DNA of 64,000 bases from Streptomyces sp. NBC_01294 (GTDB taxonomy: Bacteria > Actinomycetota > Actinomycetes > Streptomycetales > Streptomycetaceae): NCBI RefSeq assembly GCF_035917235.1, contig NZ_CP108424.1, forward strand, positions 124,001-188,000. The letters run 5' to 3'. How positions within the stretch are numbered: position 1 is the stretch's first letter; every line of letters starts with the position of its first letter. Positions 18,309 through 26,930 of the stretch are shown piece by piece. The notes beneath the pieces were generated by a model that saw nothing but the letters and a program-made list of their open reading frames with translations, ran no database searches and was not told the DNA's origin. The translations under genes and the position numbers were made by a program.

Positions 18309-18337
18309 TACATCGTATAGCTCTCATATACGTTGTA
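18309..18337. promoter_or_regulatory. 29-bp palindromic operator upstream of the varS exporter gene
   Basis: TACATCGTATA and TATACGTTGTA are inverted repeats (10 of 11 positions) separated by 7 bp, located 33 bp before the exporter start. It is unlike the ARE sites nearby, so it is the likely target of the TetR regulator encoded just downstream of the exporter. Confidence 0.75.
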
Positions 18338-18370
18338 GAACAGTTCCTCACTCACTCCTGGGAGGTCTCC

Positions 18371-19921
18371 TTGCAAGACACACAGATCACGGCGGCGCCT
18401 GTAACGGCCCGCAACCCCAGGCGCTGGGTGATCCTCGGCGTCATCTGCCTCGCCCAACTCGTCGTCCTCCTGGACAACACGGTCCTGAACCTCGCGATCC
18501 CCGCGCTCACCGAAGACCTGGGCGCGAGCACGTCGGACATCCAGTGGATGATCAACGCCTATGCGCTGGTCCAGTCCGGCCTGCTGCTCACCGCCGGAAG
18601 CCTCAGCGACCGGTACGGCCGCAAGAAGGCGCTGATCACGGGTCTGGTCGTATTCGGCCTGTGCTCGACGGCCGCGGCCTTCAGCGCGTCGTCCGGCCAG
18701 CTGATCGCCGCCCGTGCGGGCATGGGCGTCGGCGGCGCCCTGCTGATGACCACCACCCTGGCGGTGATCATGCAGGTGTTCGACGGCGAGGAACTGCCGA
18801 AGGCGATCGGTCTGTGGGGTGCCGTCAGCTCGCTCGGCTTCGCAGGCGGCCCCCTGGTGGGCGGCGTTCTGCTGGCCCACTTCTGGTGGGGCTCGATCTT
18901 TCTGATCAACATCCCGGTGGCGCTGATCGGCGGGCTGGCCGTCGCCAAGCTCGTCCCGGAGACCAAGAACCCGCTGGGCAAGCGCCCGGACCTGGTCGGC
19001 GCCGTACTTTCCACGGTCGGCATGGTCGGCGTGGTCTTCGCGATCATCTCCGGCCCGGAGCACGGCTGGACGTCCGTCATCGTGCTGGTGCCGGCCCTGG
19101 TCGGCCTGGCAGGCCTCACTGCCTTCGTCCGCTGGGAGTTGCACGTCCCGGCGCCGATGCTCGACATGAGCTTCTTCCGCAACCGGCGCTTCAACGGCGC
19201 CGTGGCCGGCGGCATCCTCGTCGCGTTCGGCATGGCGGGCTCGCTGTTCCTGCTCACGCAGCACCTGCAGCTCGTCCTGAACTACAGCCCGTTGGAAGCC
19301 GGCCTGCGGATGGCTCCGCTCGCCCTGACCATCGTCGGACTCAACCTGGCGGGTGTCGGCGCGAAGGTGCTGCCGAAGCTCGGTGCCGCCGGGACCATCG
19401 CCTCCGGCATGACCCTGCTCGCCGGCGGGCTCGCGGCCGTGGCCACCGTCGGCGGCAGCCTCGGCTACAGCGGCATGCTGGTCGGCCTGGTGCTGATGGG
19501 CTCCGGCATCGCCCTGGCGATGCCGGCGATGGCCAACGCCATCATGGGCTCCATCCCGCCGGAGAAGGCCGGTGTCGGAGCAGGCGTCCAGGGGACGATC
19601 ACCGAATTCGGCGGCGGCCTCGGCGTCGCGGTCCTCGGTGCCGTGCTGAACTCCCGCTTCGCGGCCCTGCTCCCGGCCTCCGTGGCGGCCGGCACGGCCG
19701 GGTCGCTGCACGAGGCACTCGCCGCCGACCCCTCCGGGGACGTGCAGGAACAGATCCGGGACGCGTTCGCTTCCGGGGTCGGCACCAGCCAGCTGATCGG
19801 CGCCGCGGCAGTGTTCGCGGGCGGCCTGCTGGCCGGCCTGCTGCTTCACCGCGCGGCGCGTGCCGAGGCCGCCGCGGCGGAAACCTCCGCGGCCCCCGCC
19901 GGGGACCCCGCTGCCGCCTGA
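18371..19921 (+). CDS. varS: 14-TM drug:H+ antiporter, DHA2/EmrB-QacA family (VarS-like)
   Basis: 516 residues from a TTG with GGAGG five bases upstream. About 14 hydrophobic helices. The motif A region GSLSDRYGRKKAL is near residue 75 and LLDNTVLNLAIPAL in helix 1 is the DHA2 signature. It exports a drug in exchange for protons and is probably a self-resistance exporter. It sits between barB and a TetR gene, exactly where S. virginiae has varS (virginiamycin S exporter) and varR. It is followed by a strong terminator, so the regulator has its own or read-through transcription. Confidence 0.87.
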   Translation: MQDTQITAAPVTARNPRRWVILGVICLAQLVVLLDNTVLNLAIPALTEDLGASTSDIQWMINAYALVQSGLLLTAGSLSDRYGRKKALITGLVVFGLCSTAAAFSASSGQLIAARAGMGVGGALLMTTTLAVIMQVFDGEELPKAIGLWGAVSSLGFAGGPLVGGVLLAHFWWGSIFLINIPVALIGGLAVAKLVPETKNPLGKRPDLVGAVLSTVGMVGVVFAIISGPEHGWTSVIVLVPALVGLAGLTAFVRWELHVPAPMLDMSFFRNRRFNGAVAGGILVAFGMAGSLFLLTQHLQLVLNYSPLEAGLRMAPLALTIVGLNLAGVGAKVLPKLGAAGTIASGMTLLAGGLAAVATVGGSLGYSGMLVGLVLMGSGIALAMPAMANAIMGSIPPEKAGVGAGVQGTITEFGGGLGVAVLGAVLNSRFAALLPASVAAGTAGSLHEALAADPSGDVQEQIRDAFASGVGTSQLIGAAAVFAGGLLAGLLLHRAARAEAAAAETSAAPAGDPAAA

Positions 19922-19928
19922 TCCCCAC

Positions 19929-19962
19929 GCGGCCGGGTGCGAGCCTGCTCGCACCCGGCCGC
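19929..19962 (+). terminator. Terminator after varS
   Basis: Perfect 16-bp arms (GCGGCCGGGTGCGAGC and its complement) with a 2-base loop begin 7 bp after the exporter stop. Confidence 0.85.
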
Positions 19963-20011
19963 GTACCTTTGTACAGCCCGTAGCCGAAGGACGACCCCAG
20001 GGAGGACGAAC

Positions 20012-20767
20012 GTGGCCGCCAAGCGCGCCTCGCAACCGAGAAGCAGCGTGTGGCTCACTCCGGAGCCGACGACCCGCGGCCGCCGGGGTCCCGAACGCGG
20101 TTCGGGAGCGGGCAGCCTGGACCGGGAAAGAATCGTCGCCGCCGCGGTGCGACTGCTCGACGATCAGGGCGACGCGAAGTTCACGATGCGCGTGCTGGCC
20201 ACCGAACTGGGGGTCACCCCGATGTCGGTCTACTGGTACATCGCGAATAAGGACGACCTGATGGAGCTGGCCCTCGACGCCGTGGCGGCGGAGATAAAGC
20301 TCCCCGACCCGGCGGCCGGCCGGGACTGGCGAGAGGACCTGCGTGCACTGGCGCTCTCTTGGCGGCGCACCATGGTCGGCCACCCTTGGGCTATCCGCTC
20401 GTACGGCGAGTACCTCAACATCGGCCCCCACAGCATGCGGTTCTCCGCCTGCGCTCAGGCGGTCATCGCCCGGTCGCCGCTGCCCGAGGCCGAACGACCC
20501 GCCGCGCTGTCGGCCGTGTTCCAGTACGTGTACGGCTTCACCTCGATGGAGAGTCGCTGGCTGGAGTACGGCAAGGAAGTGGGCCGTACGGCCGACGAGT
20601 TCCTGGAGGAGGTCGCCGGCAGCATCGCGCAGGCCCCCCAGATCGAGGCCGGCGGCGGACTGATCGAACGCCGCTCCGGCCTCAGCCTCGACGAGATGCG
20701 CGACAGCGACTTCGACCGCGCCCTCGACTGGCTGATCGCCGGCATGTGTGCGGGCCTGTCGGACTGA
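20012..20767 (+). CDS. varR: TetR-family regulator of the exporter (VarR-like)
   Basis: 251 residues from a GTG at 20012 with GGGAGG nearby; the frame is open upstream to 19937. The helix-turn-helix is FTMRVLATELGVTPMSVYWY near residue 65, followed by the TetR C-terminal ligand domain (WREDLRALALSWRRTMVGHP). This is a classic TetR/class-C layout, different from the butyrolactone receptors upstream. By position it matches VarR, which represses varS and is released by the antibiotic. The palindrome at 18309-18337 is the probable operator. Confidence 0.84.
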   Translation: MAAKRASQPRSSVWLTPEPTTRGRRGPERGSGAGSLDRERIVAAAVRLLDDQGDAKFTMRVLATELGVTPMSVYWYIANKDDLMELALDAVAAEIKLPDPAAGRDWREDLRALALSWRRTMVGHPWAIRSYGEYLNIGPHSMRFSACAQAVIARSPLPEAERPAALSAVFQYVYGFTSMESRWLEYGKEVGRTADEFLEEVAGSIAQAPQIEAGGGLIERRSGLSLDEMRDSDFDRALDWLIAGMCAGLSD

Positions 20768-20784
20768 GTCCCACAGGCCCGCAC
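20748..20784. terminator. Bidirectional hairpin between varR and the tautomerase gene
   Basis: Arms GTGCGGGCCTGT and ACAGGCCCGCAC (12 bp, perfect) overlap the end of the regulator gene and sit between two convergent genes, so the hairpin can stop transcription from both sides. Confidence 0.75.
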
Positions 20785-20797
20785 GGGTAGGAGCCGG

Positions 20798-20983
20798 TCA
20801 GCTGCCGGTGACACCGCCGATCCCCCAGCGGCGCGGCTCGACGCCCGTCAGCGCCACCCAGGTCTGCGGCCGGATGGACTCGTCGAAGACGTCCACCACG
20901 GCCTGGGTGATCCGCTCGACGAGCTCGCGCTCGGTCCGCTCGTCCAGGCGGCGCTCGTAGATCTTCACGTCGATGAAGGGCAC
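20798..20983 (-). CDS. 4-oxalocrotonate tautomerase-like small enzyme
   Basis: 61 residues starting from a GTG, with Pro directly after the initiator (PFIDVKIYE), the catalytic Pro1 of the tautomerase superfamily. Arg residues in the expected area (ERRLDERTERELVERIT) and WVALTGVEPRRWG complete the fold. The family shuttles protons between enol and keto forms using the N-terminal proline. It is the last gene of a minus-strand set: AMP ligase, aminotransferase, then this gene 66 bp later. Inference: it may tautomerise an imine/enamine intermediate on the way from lysine to a picolinate-type starter. Confidence 0.8.
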   Translation of the reverse strand: MPFIDVKIYERRLDERTERELVERITQAVVDVFDESIRPQTWVALTGVEPRRWGIGGVTGS

Positions 20984-21049
20984 GTCAGGAGCCTTTCTCG
21001 GGTCCGTTTCGGGTTGGTCTGTGAAAAAGGGGATGCCGCCGGCGGGTCG

Positions 21050-22309
21050 TCATCGGACCGCCAGCCGCCGGCCCGTCCCGGCGAGGGCCGTGGCCTCGTG
21101 CATCGCAGCGGTGACCGACTCGACAAGGTGGTCGACCTGCTCGTCGGTAAGCCCCGGGTGGCAGGGCAGGTTCAGGTGCTCGTCGAACCAGACCCGCTCG
21201 GCCTGCGGGCACTCGCCCGGACCGTGGCCGCGCAGCCGCCACTCGGGCAGCAGGTGCAGCGGGAAGTACCGCAGCTGGACCTCCACGCCCATGCGGTCCA
21301 GGGCGCGCACGAAGTGCTCGCGCACCTCACGCCCGGCCGTGACGAAGAACGTGTACAGGTGGTAGGCGTGGGTGCTGCCCTCCGGCGTGCGCTGGAGGCG
21401 GGTGCCGGGGAACGCCGAGACGGCGGCGTCCAGCCGGGCCGCGATCCACCGGCGGCGCTCGGTGAAGCGCTCCAGCGCATCCAGCTGGACCAGCCCGACC
21501 GCCGCGGCGGCCTCGGACATGGTGGCGTTGGTGCCCGCTCCCCGGATACCGACGGCCTGGCGGCGGTAGACGTCGGCGGAGAAACGCATCCACGGCAGCA
21601 GCGCCGGCTCGTCGTCCGCGAAGCCGGGCACCGGGGCGAACACCCCGTCCACCTCGTTGCCCCGCAGCCGCTCGACCCGCTCGGCCCAGTCGGCCCGGTT
21701 CAGCGTGATCATGCCGCCCTCGCCGAGCGTGGTGATGTTCTTCGTCGAGTGGAAGCTGAAGCACCCGATGTCGCCGAGCGCGCCGGGGCTGCCCCCGCGG
21801 TAGGAAGCGCCCAGCGCGTGCGCGCAGTCCTCCACCACCACGACGCCCGCGCGGCGAGCCCGGGCCAGGATGGCCGCCATGTCCGCCGGAAGGCCGCCGT
21901 AGTGCACCAGCAGGATGGCCTTCGTCCGGTCGGTGATCAGCGAATCCAGAACCTGCGGGTCCATGTTCAGGGTATCCGGGTCGACGTCGCAGAACCGGAC
22001 GGTGACGTCGTGGTCGAGCAACGGCTGCACCGTCGCCTGGAACGTCTGCGGGGTGGCGATCACCTCGTCGCCGGGCTGCAGGTCGAGCAGCCGGACGGCC
22101 AGCTCCAGAGCCACCGTCCCGCTGGTCACCGTCAGCGCGTGGCGGGCACCGGTGACCTCCCGGAAGCGCTGCTCGAACCGATCGCGCCACACCCCCGCCG
22201 ACAGCGGCTCCGCCGAGTGCACGACCGAGGCGAGCGCCGCCAGGTCGGCCTGGCCCACGATGCTCCCCCGGCGCTGGAACGGCACCAGGTAGCGCTGCGC
22301 CGCCGTCAC
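21050..22309 (-). CDS. visA: DegT/DnrJ/EryC1-type PLP aminotransferase (VisA-like)
   Basis: 419 residues from a GTG at 22309 that overlaps the AMP-ligase stop (GTGA), so the two are coupled. PLP-binding features: TSGTVALELA, DCAHALGASYRG, and the Schiff-base Lys in FHSTKNITTLGEGG. The family transfers amino groups onto keto compounds, often sugars. Because it is coupled to an aryl-acid ligase and close to a cyclodeaminase, the better guess here is removal of the alpha-amino group of lysine, as VisA does in 3-hydroxypicolinate formation. The symbol rests on synteny, not on a substrate motif. Confidence 0.75.
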   Translation of the reverse strand: MTAAQRYLVPFQRRGSIVGQADLAALASVVHSAEPLSAGVWRDRFEQRFREVTGARHALTVTSGTVALELAVRLLDLQPGDEVIATPQTFQATVQPLLDHDVTVRFCDVDPDTLNMDPQVLDSLITDRTKAILLVHYGGLPADMAAILARARRAGVVVVEDCAHALGASYRGGSPGALGDIGCFSFHSTKNITTLGEGGMITLNRADWAERVERLRGNEVDGVFAPVPGFADDEPALLPWMRFSADVYRRQAVGIRGAGTNATMSEAAAAVGLVQLDALERFTERRRWIAARLDAAVSAFPGTRLQRTPEGSTHAYHLYTFFVTAGREVREHFVRALDRMGVEVQLRYFPLHLLPEWRLRGHGPGECPQAERVWFDEHLNLPCHPGLTDEQVDHLVESVTAAMHEATALAGTGRRLAVR

Positions 22310-23973
22310 CGCGCATCTCCTCGGCCCGCACCGCCACCGCTCGGCAGGAGCCCGGCCAGGGCCGCGGCCCGGGCCGCCAGGACCTTCTTGTCCACCTTGT
22401 TGAGACCGGTCAGCGGGAAGTCCTCCACCACCTCCAGCCGGTCCGGCAGTTTGAAGTCGGCCAAGCCGCGGGCGCGCAGAAGCCGGCGCAGCTCCGGCAG
22501 AGTGGGCGCCGGCCCGTCCCGGTCGGCGACCACGTAGGCGCATGTCTTCTCGCCCAGCATGCGGTCGGGCATCGCGACCACTGCGGCCTGCTGCACGCCC
22601 GGGTGCGCCGTCAGATGGCCCTCGACCTCCGTCGCGGACACCTTGTCGCCGCCGCGGATCACCACGTCCTTGACCCGGCCCTCGACCACGATCTCACCGG
22701 TGGGGGTCCTGCGGACCAGGTCACCGCTGCGGTAGAAGCCGTCCGTGGTGAATGCCGAGGCGTTGTGCTCCGGAGCACGGTAGTAGCCGCGCAGCGTGTA
22801 CGGGCCGCGGGTCAGCAGCTCGCCGACCGTACCGTCCGGCACCTCGCGGTCGTCGCCGTCCACCACCCGGATCTCGTCGGCCGGCGACACCGGCCGGCCC
22901 TGGGTGGTCAGGACGACCTGCCGCGGGTCGTCGTAGCGGGTGAAGGTCAGCAGCCCCTCCGCCATGCCGAACACCTGCTGGAGCCGCACCCCGAGTTCAG
23001 GCTCGATCCGGGCGGCGACCTCGTCGTGCAGCTTGGAACTGCCGACCTGTACGACGTCCAGGCTGGACAGGTCGTGGCCGGTGCGCCCGGCTGCGTCCAG
23101 CCACAGGTGCACGATGGTCGGGATGACCGAGGTCATGGTGACCCGCTCCCGCTCGATCAGCGGGAAGCAGGTCTGCGGGGTCGGGTCCGGGGCGAACACC
23201 ACCCGGCCGCCGACGCCCAGTACGCCGATGATGCCGGGACAGCCCCACGGGAAGTTGAACTCCACCGGCAGCACCGCCAGGTAAACGGTGTCCTCGCCGA
23301 GTTCGCAGATCCCGGCGGTGATCCGGGTCTGGTACGCGTAGTCGTCGTGGGTGCGGGGGATCATCTTCGGCAGCGCGGTCGTTCCGCCGGACAGCAGGAA
23401 GAACGCGACGTCGGAGGCGTCCGGCTCGGGCAGTGCGACCGGATCCTGCTCCAGGGCCGCCAGGGCGACCAGGCCGTCCTCCTCTCCGCCCGGATCGCCC
23501 GCCACGAAGACCCGGGCCACGCGCGGGAGTTCCGGCAGCAGGTCGCGCACGAGCGCACGGTGGTCGAACCCCCTGACCTCGTCCGGGATCACCATCGCGA
23601 CTGCACCGGACAGCTCCGCCAGGTGCCGTAGCTCCGCACTGCGGTACGACGGCAGCGCGAAGACCGGCACCGCGCCCACCCGGAACAGGGCGAAACAGAC
23701 CGCCACGAACGTCGGGGTGTTCGGCAGCTGCACCAGCACCCGCTCACGCGGCGCCACACCCTGCCCGGCGAAACCGGCGGCCAGCCGGTCGCACCACATG
23801 TCCAGTTCGCGGTACGTCACCCGGGTGCCGTCGTCACCCACCAAGGCGACCCGGTCCCCGTACCTCGCGGCCCAGCCGCGCAGCAGGGCACCGAGCGTCT
23901 CACCGCGCCAATACCCGGCCTCGCGGTAGCGCTCGGCGGCCTCAGGGGGCCACGGCACGCATCCATCCAGCAT
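22306..23973 (-). CDS. visB: Aryl acid-AMP ligase, DhbE/EntE family (VisB-like)
   Basis: 555 residues from the ATG at 23973 with GGAAGG upstream; an upstream extension to 24066 is open but lacks a site. Adenylation-domain motifs: LSGGTTALPKMIPRTH, QVFGMAEGL, GFYRSGDLV, EGRVKDVVIRGGDKVS, and a catalytic Lys near the end (GLNKVDKK). Free-standing ligases of this type activate an aromatic acid and load an aryl carrier protein. The pocket loop FNFPWGCPG and EGLL show Cys and Leu where 2,3-dihydroxybenzoate ligases have Ser and Val. That pattern is known from salicylate enzymes and allows a substrate with one ring hydroxyl, such as 3-hydroxypicolinate. It is divergent from the cyclodeaminase gene. 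Confidence 0.83.
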   Translation of the reverse strand: MLDGCVPWPPEAAERYREAGYWRGETLGALLRGWAARYGDRVALVGDDGTRVTYRELDMWCDRLAAGFAGQGVAPRERVLVQLPNTPTFVAVCFALFRVGAVPVFALPSYRSAELRHLAELSGAVAMVIPDEVRGFDHRALVRDLLPELPRVARVFVAGDPGGEEDGLVALAALEQDPVALPEPDASDVAFFLLSGGTTALPKMIPRTHDDYAYQTRITAGICELGEDTVYLAVLPVEFNFPWGCPGIIGVLGVGGRVVFAPDPTPQTCFPLIERERVTMTSVIPTIVHLWLDAAGRTGHDLSSLDVVQVGSSKLHDEVAARIEPELGVRLQQVFGMAEGLLTFTRYDDPRQVVLTTQGRPVSPADEIRVVDGDDREVPDGTVGELLTRGPYTLRGYYRAPEHNASAFTTDGFYRSGDLVRRTPTGEIVVEGRVKDVVIRGGDKVSATEVEGHLTAHPGVQQAAVVAMPDRMLGEKTCAYVVADRDGPAPTLPELRRLLRARGLADFKLPDRLEVVEDFPLTGLNKVDKKVLAARAAALAGLLPSGGGAGRGDAR

Positions 23974-24211
23974 CGCTTGTCCTTCCGTCGTGCTCACCAA
24001 GGGTCCGGCGCCCTCGGGCGGGCGCCGGCATGGGTGCCCGGCGAGTCTCGGCAGGCCCGTTGACACGGCGCTGAGCCGGCTGACGGCGTCGCGGGGGCTC
24101 CCAGCCCCGTCAGTGGTGTCAGGCGCGTGTCAACAGGCCCTCCGACGATGTCCGCTCAGCCTCCGGCCGGGGCCCGAAGCGCCGGCCGACGAGAAACTCT
24201 GGGAGCGTTTG

Positions 24212-25309
24212 ATGGAGACCTGGGTCCTGAGCGAGCGCGACGTGACACGAGCTGTGGAGAGCGTGGGCCGCGACGCCCTGATGGACCGCGTCATCGACCG
24301 CCTCACCGAGGGCCTCGCCGAGGTCGGCCGGGGCCGCCGCGCGCTCTCCCCGCAGCGCGGCGGATTCAACCGCGAGGAACCGGTCCCGGGTATCTGGGAG
24401 TGGATGCCGCACCGCGAAGCCGGCGACAGCATCACCCTGAAGGCCGTCGGCTACAGCCCCGCCAACCCGGGGCGGTTCGGCCTGCCGACCATCATCGGCA
24501 CGGTCGCCCGCTTCGACGACACGACCGGCTCGCTGACCGCGCTGATCGACGGCGTGCTGCTCACCGCGATCCGTACGGGCGCGGCGAGCGCCGTCGCCAG
24601 CCGGCTGCTGGCCGCACCGGACAGCCGCGTGGTCGGACTCATAGGGTCCGGCGCCCAGTCGGTGACCCAGCTCCACGCCCTCACCCGCGTCTTTCCCATC
24701 GAGCGGGTGCTCACCTGGGACACCGACCCATCGCATGCTGCGAGCCTCGCCGACCGGGTGGCGTTCCTCGGACTCGACGTGCAGGTCGCCGAACCGCACC
24801 GGATCGCGGCCGAGGCCGACATCATCTGCACCGCCACCACCGTCCCGGTCGGCGGCGGGCCCGTCCTCCCGGCCGACGCCGTGTTCCGCCCCCACCTGCA
24901 CGTCAACGCCATCGGCGCCGACCTGGTCGGCAAGACCGAGCTGCCGCTCGACCTGCTGCGGCGGGCCTACGTCAGCCCCGACCACCCCGAGCAGGCCCGC
25001 CACGAGGGCGAGTGCCAGCAGTTGGAGCCGCACGAGATCGGGCTCGGCCTCGGCGAGCTCTGCGCCGATCCGGCGGCCGCCGACGCTCTGCGCAGCCGAC
25101 TGACGGTCTTCGACTCGACCGGCTTCGCGCTGGAGGACCACCTGGCGATGGAGGTGCTGCTGGAGATCGCGGCCGAGCACGACCTCGGCCTGCGGCTCCA
25201 GATCGAGCACCACCCCGCCGACGCCCTCGACCCGTATGCCCTGACCGGCGCGCACACGGACGCCGACACCGCGGCGAACACGGCCGCCATGGCCGTCGAC
25301 CGCACCTGA
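24212..25309 (+). CDS. visC: Ornithine/lysine cyclodeaminase-family protein (VisC-like)
   Basis: 365 residues from the ATG at 24212, with GGGAG six bases upstream. Mu-crystallin/ornithine cyclodeaminase fold: RTGAASAVASRLLA, NAD-binding VGLIGSGAQSVTQLHAL, and HVNAIGADLVGKTEL. Members convert lysine to L-pipecolate (PipA, RapL, VisC) or ornithine to proline, using bound NAD. In the streptogramin B pathway VisC makes pipecolate for the peptide. The divergent neighbour is the aryl-acid ligase and the next gene is a P450, which is the vis gene content. The C-terminus ends in an Ala/Thr/Asp-rich tail. Confidence 0.8.
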   Translation: METWVLSERDVTRAVESVGRDALMDRVIDRLTEGLAEVGRGRRALSPQRGGFNREEPVPGIWEWMPHREAGDSITLKAVGYSPANPGRFGLPTIIGTVARFDDTTGSLTALIDGVLLTAIRTGAASAVASRLLAAPDSRVVGLIGSGAQSVTQLHALTRVFPIERVLTWDTDPSHAASLADRVAFLGLDVQVAEPHRIAAEADIICTATTVPVGGGPVLPADAVFRPHLHVNAIGADLVGKTELPLDLLRRAYVSPDHPEQARHEGECQQLEPHEIGLGLGELCADPAAADALRSRLTVFDSTGFALEDHLAMEVLLEIAAEHDLGLRLQIEHHPADALDPYALTGAHTDADTAANTAAMAVDRT

Positions 25310-25450
25310 GCAGCCGCGGGACCGCACCCGCACACTGTGCCCCGCGCATGTGACCCGTGCCCGTGCCCGAGGCCGCCCTGCCCCGGCCCCCGTACCGGAC
25401 ATCTCCCACCCCCAGCGCACCGCCAGCCCCCTGCACCGAAGGAGCCGACA

Positions 25451-26659
25451 ATGGCCCAGCAGACCCCTCCCGCACCACCGTCCATGGCGGACGGCGGCAA
25501 GGCGATGCTCGCCTGGCTGCGGACGATGCGTGACGAACACCCCGTCCACGAGGACCAGTACGGTGTGTTTCACGTCTACCGCCACAGCGACGTCCTGGCG
25601 GTGACCTCCGACCCCGCCGTCTTCTCCTCCGACCTGAGCCGACTGCGCCCGGACTCCAGCGCGCTCAGTGAGGAGATCCTCTCCGTCATCGACCCGCCGC
25701 TCCACCGCAAACTGCGCGGCCTCGTCAGCCAGGCGTTCACCCTGCGCACGGTGGCCGACCTGGAGCCTCGCGTCACCGAACTCGCCGGCCAGCTGCTGGA
25801 GAAGGTCGAGGGCAGCGAGTTCGACCTGGTCGGCGACTTCGCCTACCCGCTCCCCGTGATCGTGATCGCCGAGCTGCTGGGCGTCCCGGCCGAGGACCGC
25901 GAGCTGTTCCGCGGTTGGTCCGACCGGATGCTCTCGATGCAGGTCGACGACGCCGTCGAGATGCAGTTCGGGGACGAGGCGGGCGAGGACTACGAGCGGC
26001 TGGTCAAGGAGCCGCTCAAGGAGATGCACGCCTACCTCCAACGGCACGTCGACGCCCGCCGCGAGACGCCGGGCGACGACCTGCTGTCCCGACTGGTGAC
26101 CGCGGAGATCGCCGGCGAGAAGCTGACGGACCGCCAGATCGTCGAGTTCGGCGCGCTGCTGCTGATGGCCGGGCACGTTTCCACGTCGATGCTGCTCGGC
26201 AACACGGTGCTCTGCCTGGAGGAGAACCCCGAGACCGCCGCCGCGCTGCGGGCCGACCGCGCCCTGCTCTCGGGCGTCATCGAGGAGGTCCTGCGGATGC
26301 GGCCCCCGATCACGGTCGCGGCCCGGGTCACCACCGGGGAGGTCGTCGTCGGCGGGGTGACCATCCCGAAGGACCGGATGGTCATGGCGTCCCTGCTCTC
26401 GGCCAATCACGACGAGCGGCACGTCCCGGACCCGGAGGTCTTCGACCCCAAGCGCAGCCCCAACCCGCAGTTGGCCTTCGGCCACGGCATCCACTACTGC
26501 CTCGGCGGCCCGCTGGCCCGCCTGGAGGGTCGGATCGCCCTGGAGATGCTGCTGGACCGGTTCGAGGACATCAGGGTCACTCCGGGCGCGCCGTACGACT
26601 TCCACCGCGAGGGGCTGTTCGGCGCCCGCTCGCTCCCCCTGACCGTCCGTCGCGGGTGA
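25451..26659 (+). CDS. visD: Cytochrome P450 (VisD-like)
   Basis: 402 residues; GGAGCC precedes the ATG at 25451. The heme loop is FGHGIHYCLGGPLARLE, with the axial Cys near residue 350, and the ExxR motif is EEVLR. The I-helix reads LLLMAGHVSTS: the usual Glu-Thr (or Asp-Thr) acid-alcohol pair is Val-Ser. The next Thr is kept. Oxidation of pipecolate (4-oxo formation) is the role known for the gene after visC in the virginiamycin S pathway, so this is a position-based guess. Its stop overlaps a 70-codon frame, and a terminator follows at 26892. Confidence 0.8.
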   Translation: MAQQTPPAPPSMADGGKAMLAWLRTMRDEHPVHEDQYGVFHVYRHSDVLAVTSDPAVFSSDLSRLRPDSSALSEEILSVIDPPLHRKLRGLVSQAFTLRTVADLEPRVTELAGQLLEKVEGSEFDLVGDFAYPLPVIVIAELLGVPAEDRELFRGWSDRMLSMQVDDAVEMQFGDEAGEDYERLVKEPLKEMHAYLQRHVDARRETPGDDLLSRLVTAEIAGEKLTDRQIVEFGALLLMAGHVSTSMLLGNTVLCLEENPETAAALRADRALLSGVIEEVLRMRPPITVAARVTTGEVVVGGVTIPKDRMVMASLLSANHDERHVPDPEVFDPKRSPNPQLAFGHGIHYCLGGPLARLEGRIALEMLLDRFEDIRVTPGAPYDFHREGLFGARSLPLTVRRG

Positions 26660-26868
26660 CCGTCGTGGCACGCGCGGACACCGGCTGGGCCTCCGAGGTG
26701 AGTGACGCTCCGATGCACACGCCGTGGGGGGTGCTGGCGCAGATCTACCAGATCGCCCTGACCGGCAAGAGCCAGGCAATGACGGCCGAACCGCTCCCGG
26801 GTGCCGCCGGCAACGCCGGTGCGGGCGGCGGCGCTACGGTGCGGAGGCTGCACCACCCACTGCGCTGA
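26656..26868 (+). CDS. Short unidentified ORF coupled to the P450 gene
   Basis: 70 codons from a GTG that overlaps the P450 stop by 4 bp (GTGA). It shows GC-rich third positions and the stretch TPWGVLAQIYQIALTGKSQ, then a Gly/Ala-rich tail. I do not recognise it. It may be the truncated start of the next cluster gene, since in the comparable virginiamycin S region an NRPS gene follows the P450. Function unknown. Confidence 0.4.
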   Translation: MTVVARADTGWASEVSDAPMHTPWGVLAQIYQIALTGKSQAMTAEPLPGAAGNAGAGGGATVRRLHHPLR

Positions 26869-26891
26869 GCCGAGGCCCCGCCGCCATGATC

Positions 26892-26930
26892 CCGGTGGCC
26901 CGTGCCCTCGCCGAGGAAACGGGCCACCGG
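26892..26930 (+). terminator. Terminator closing the P450 operon
   Basis: Perfect 12-bp arms CCGGTGGCCCGT and ACGGGCCACCGG with a 15-base loop. The following roughly 300 bp (26931-27244) show no convincing gene. Confidence 0.75.
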
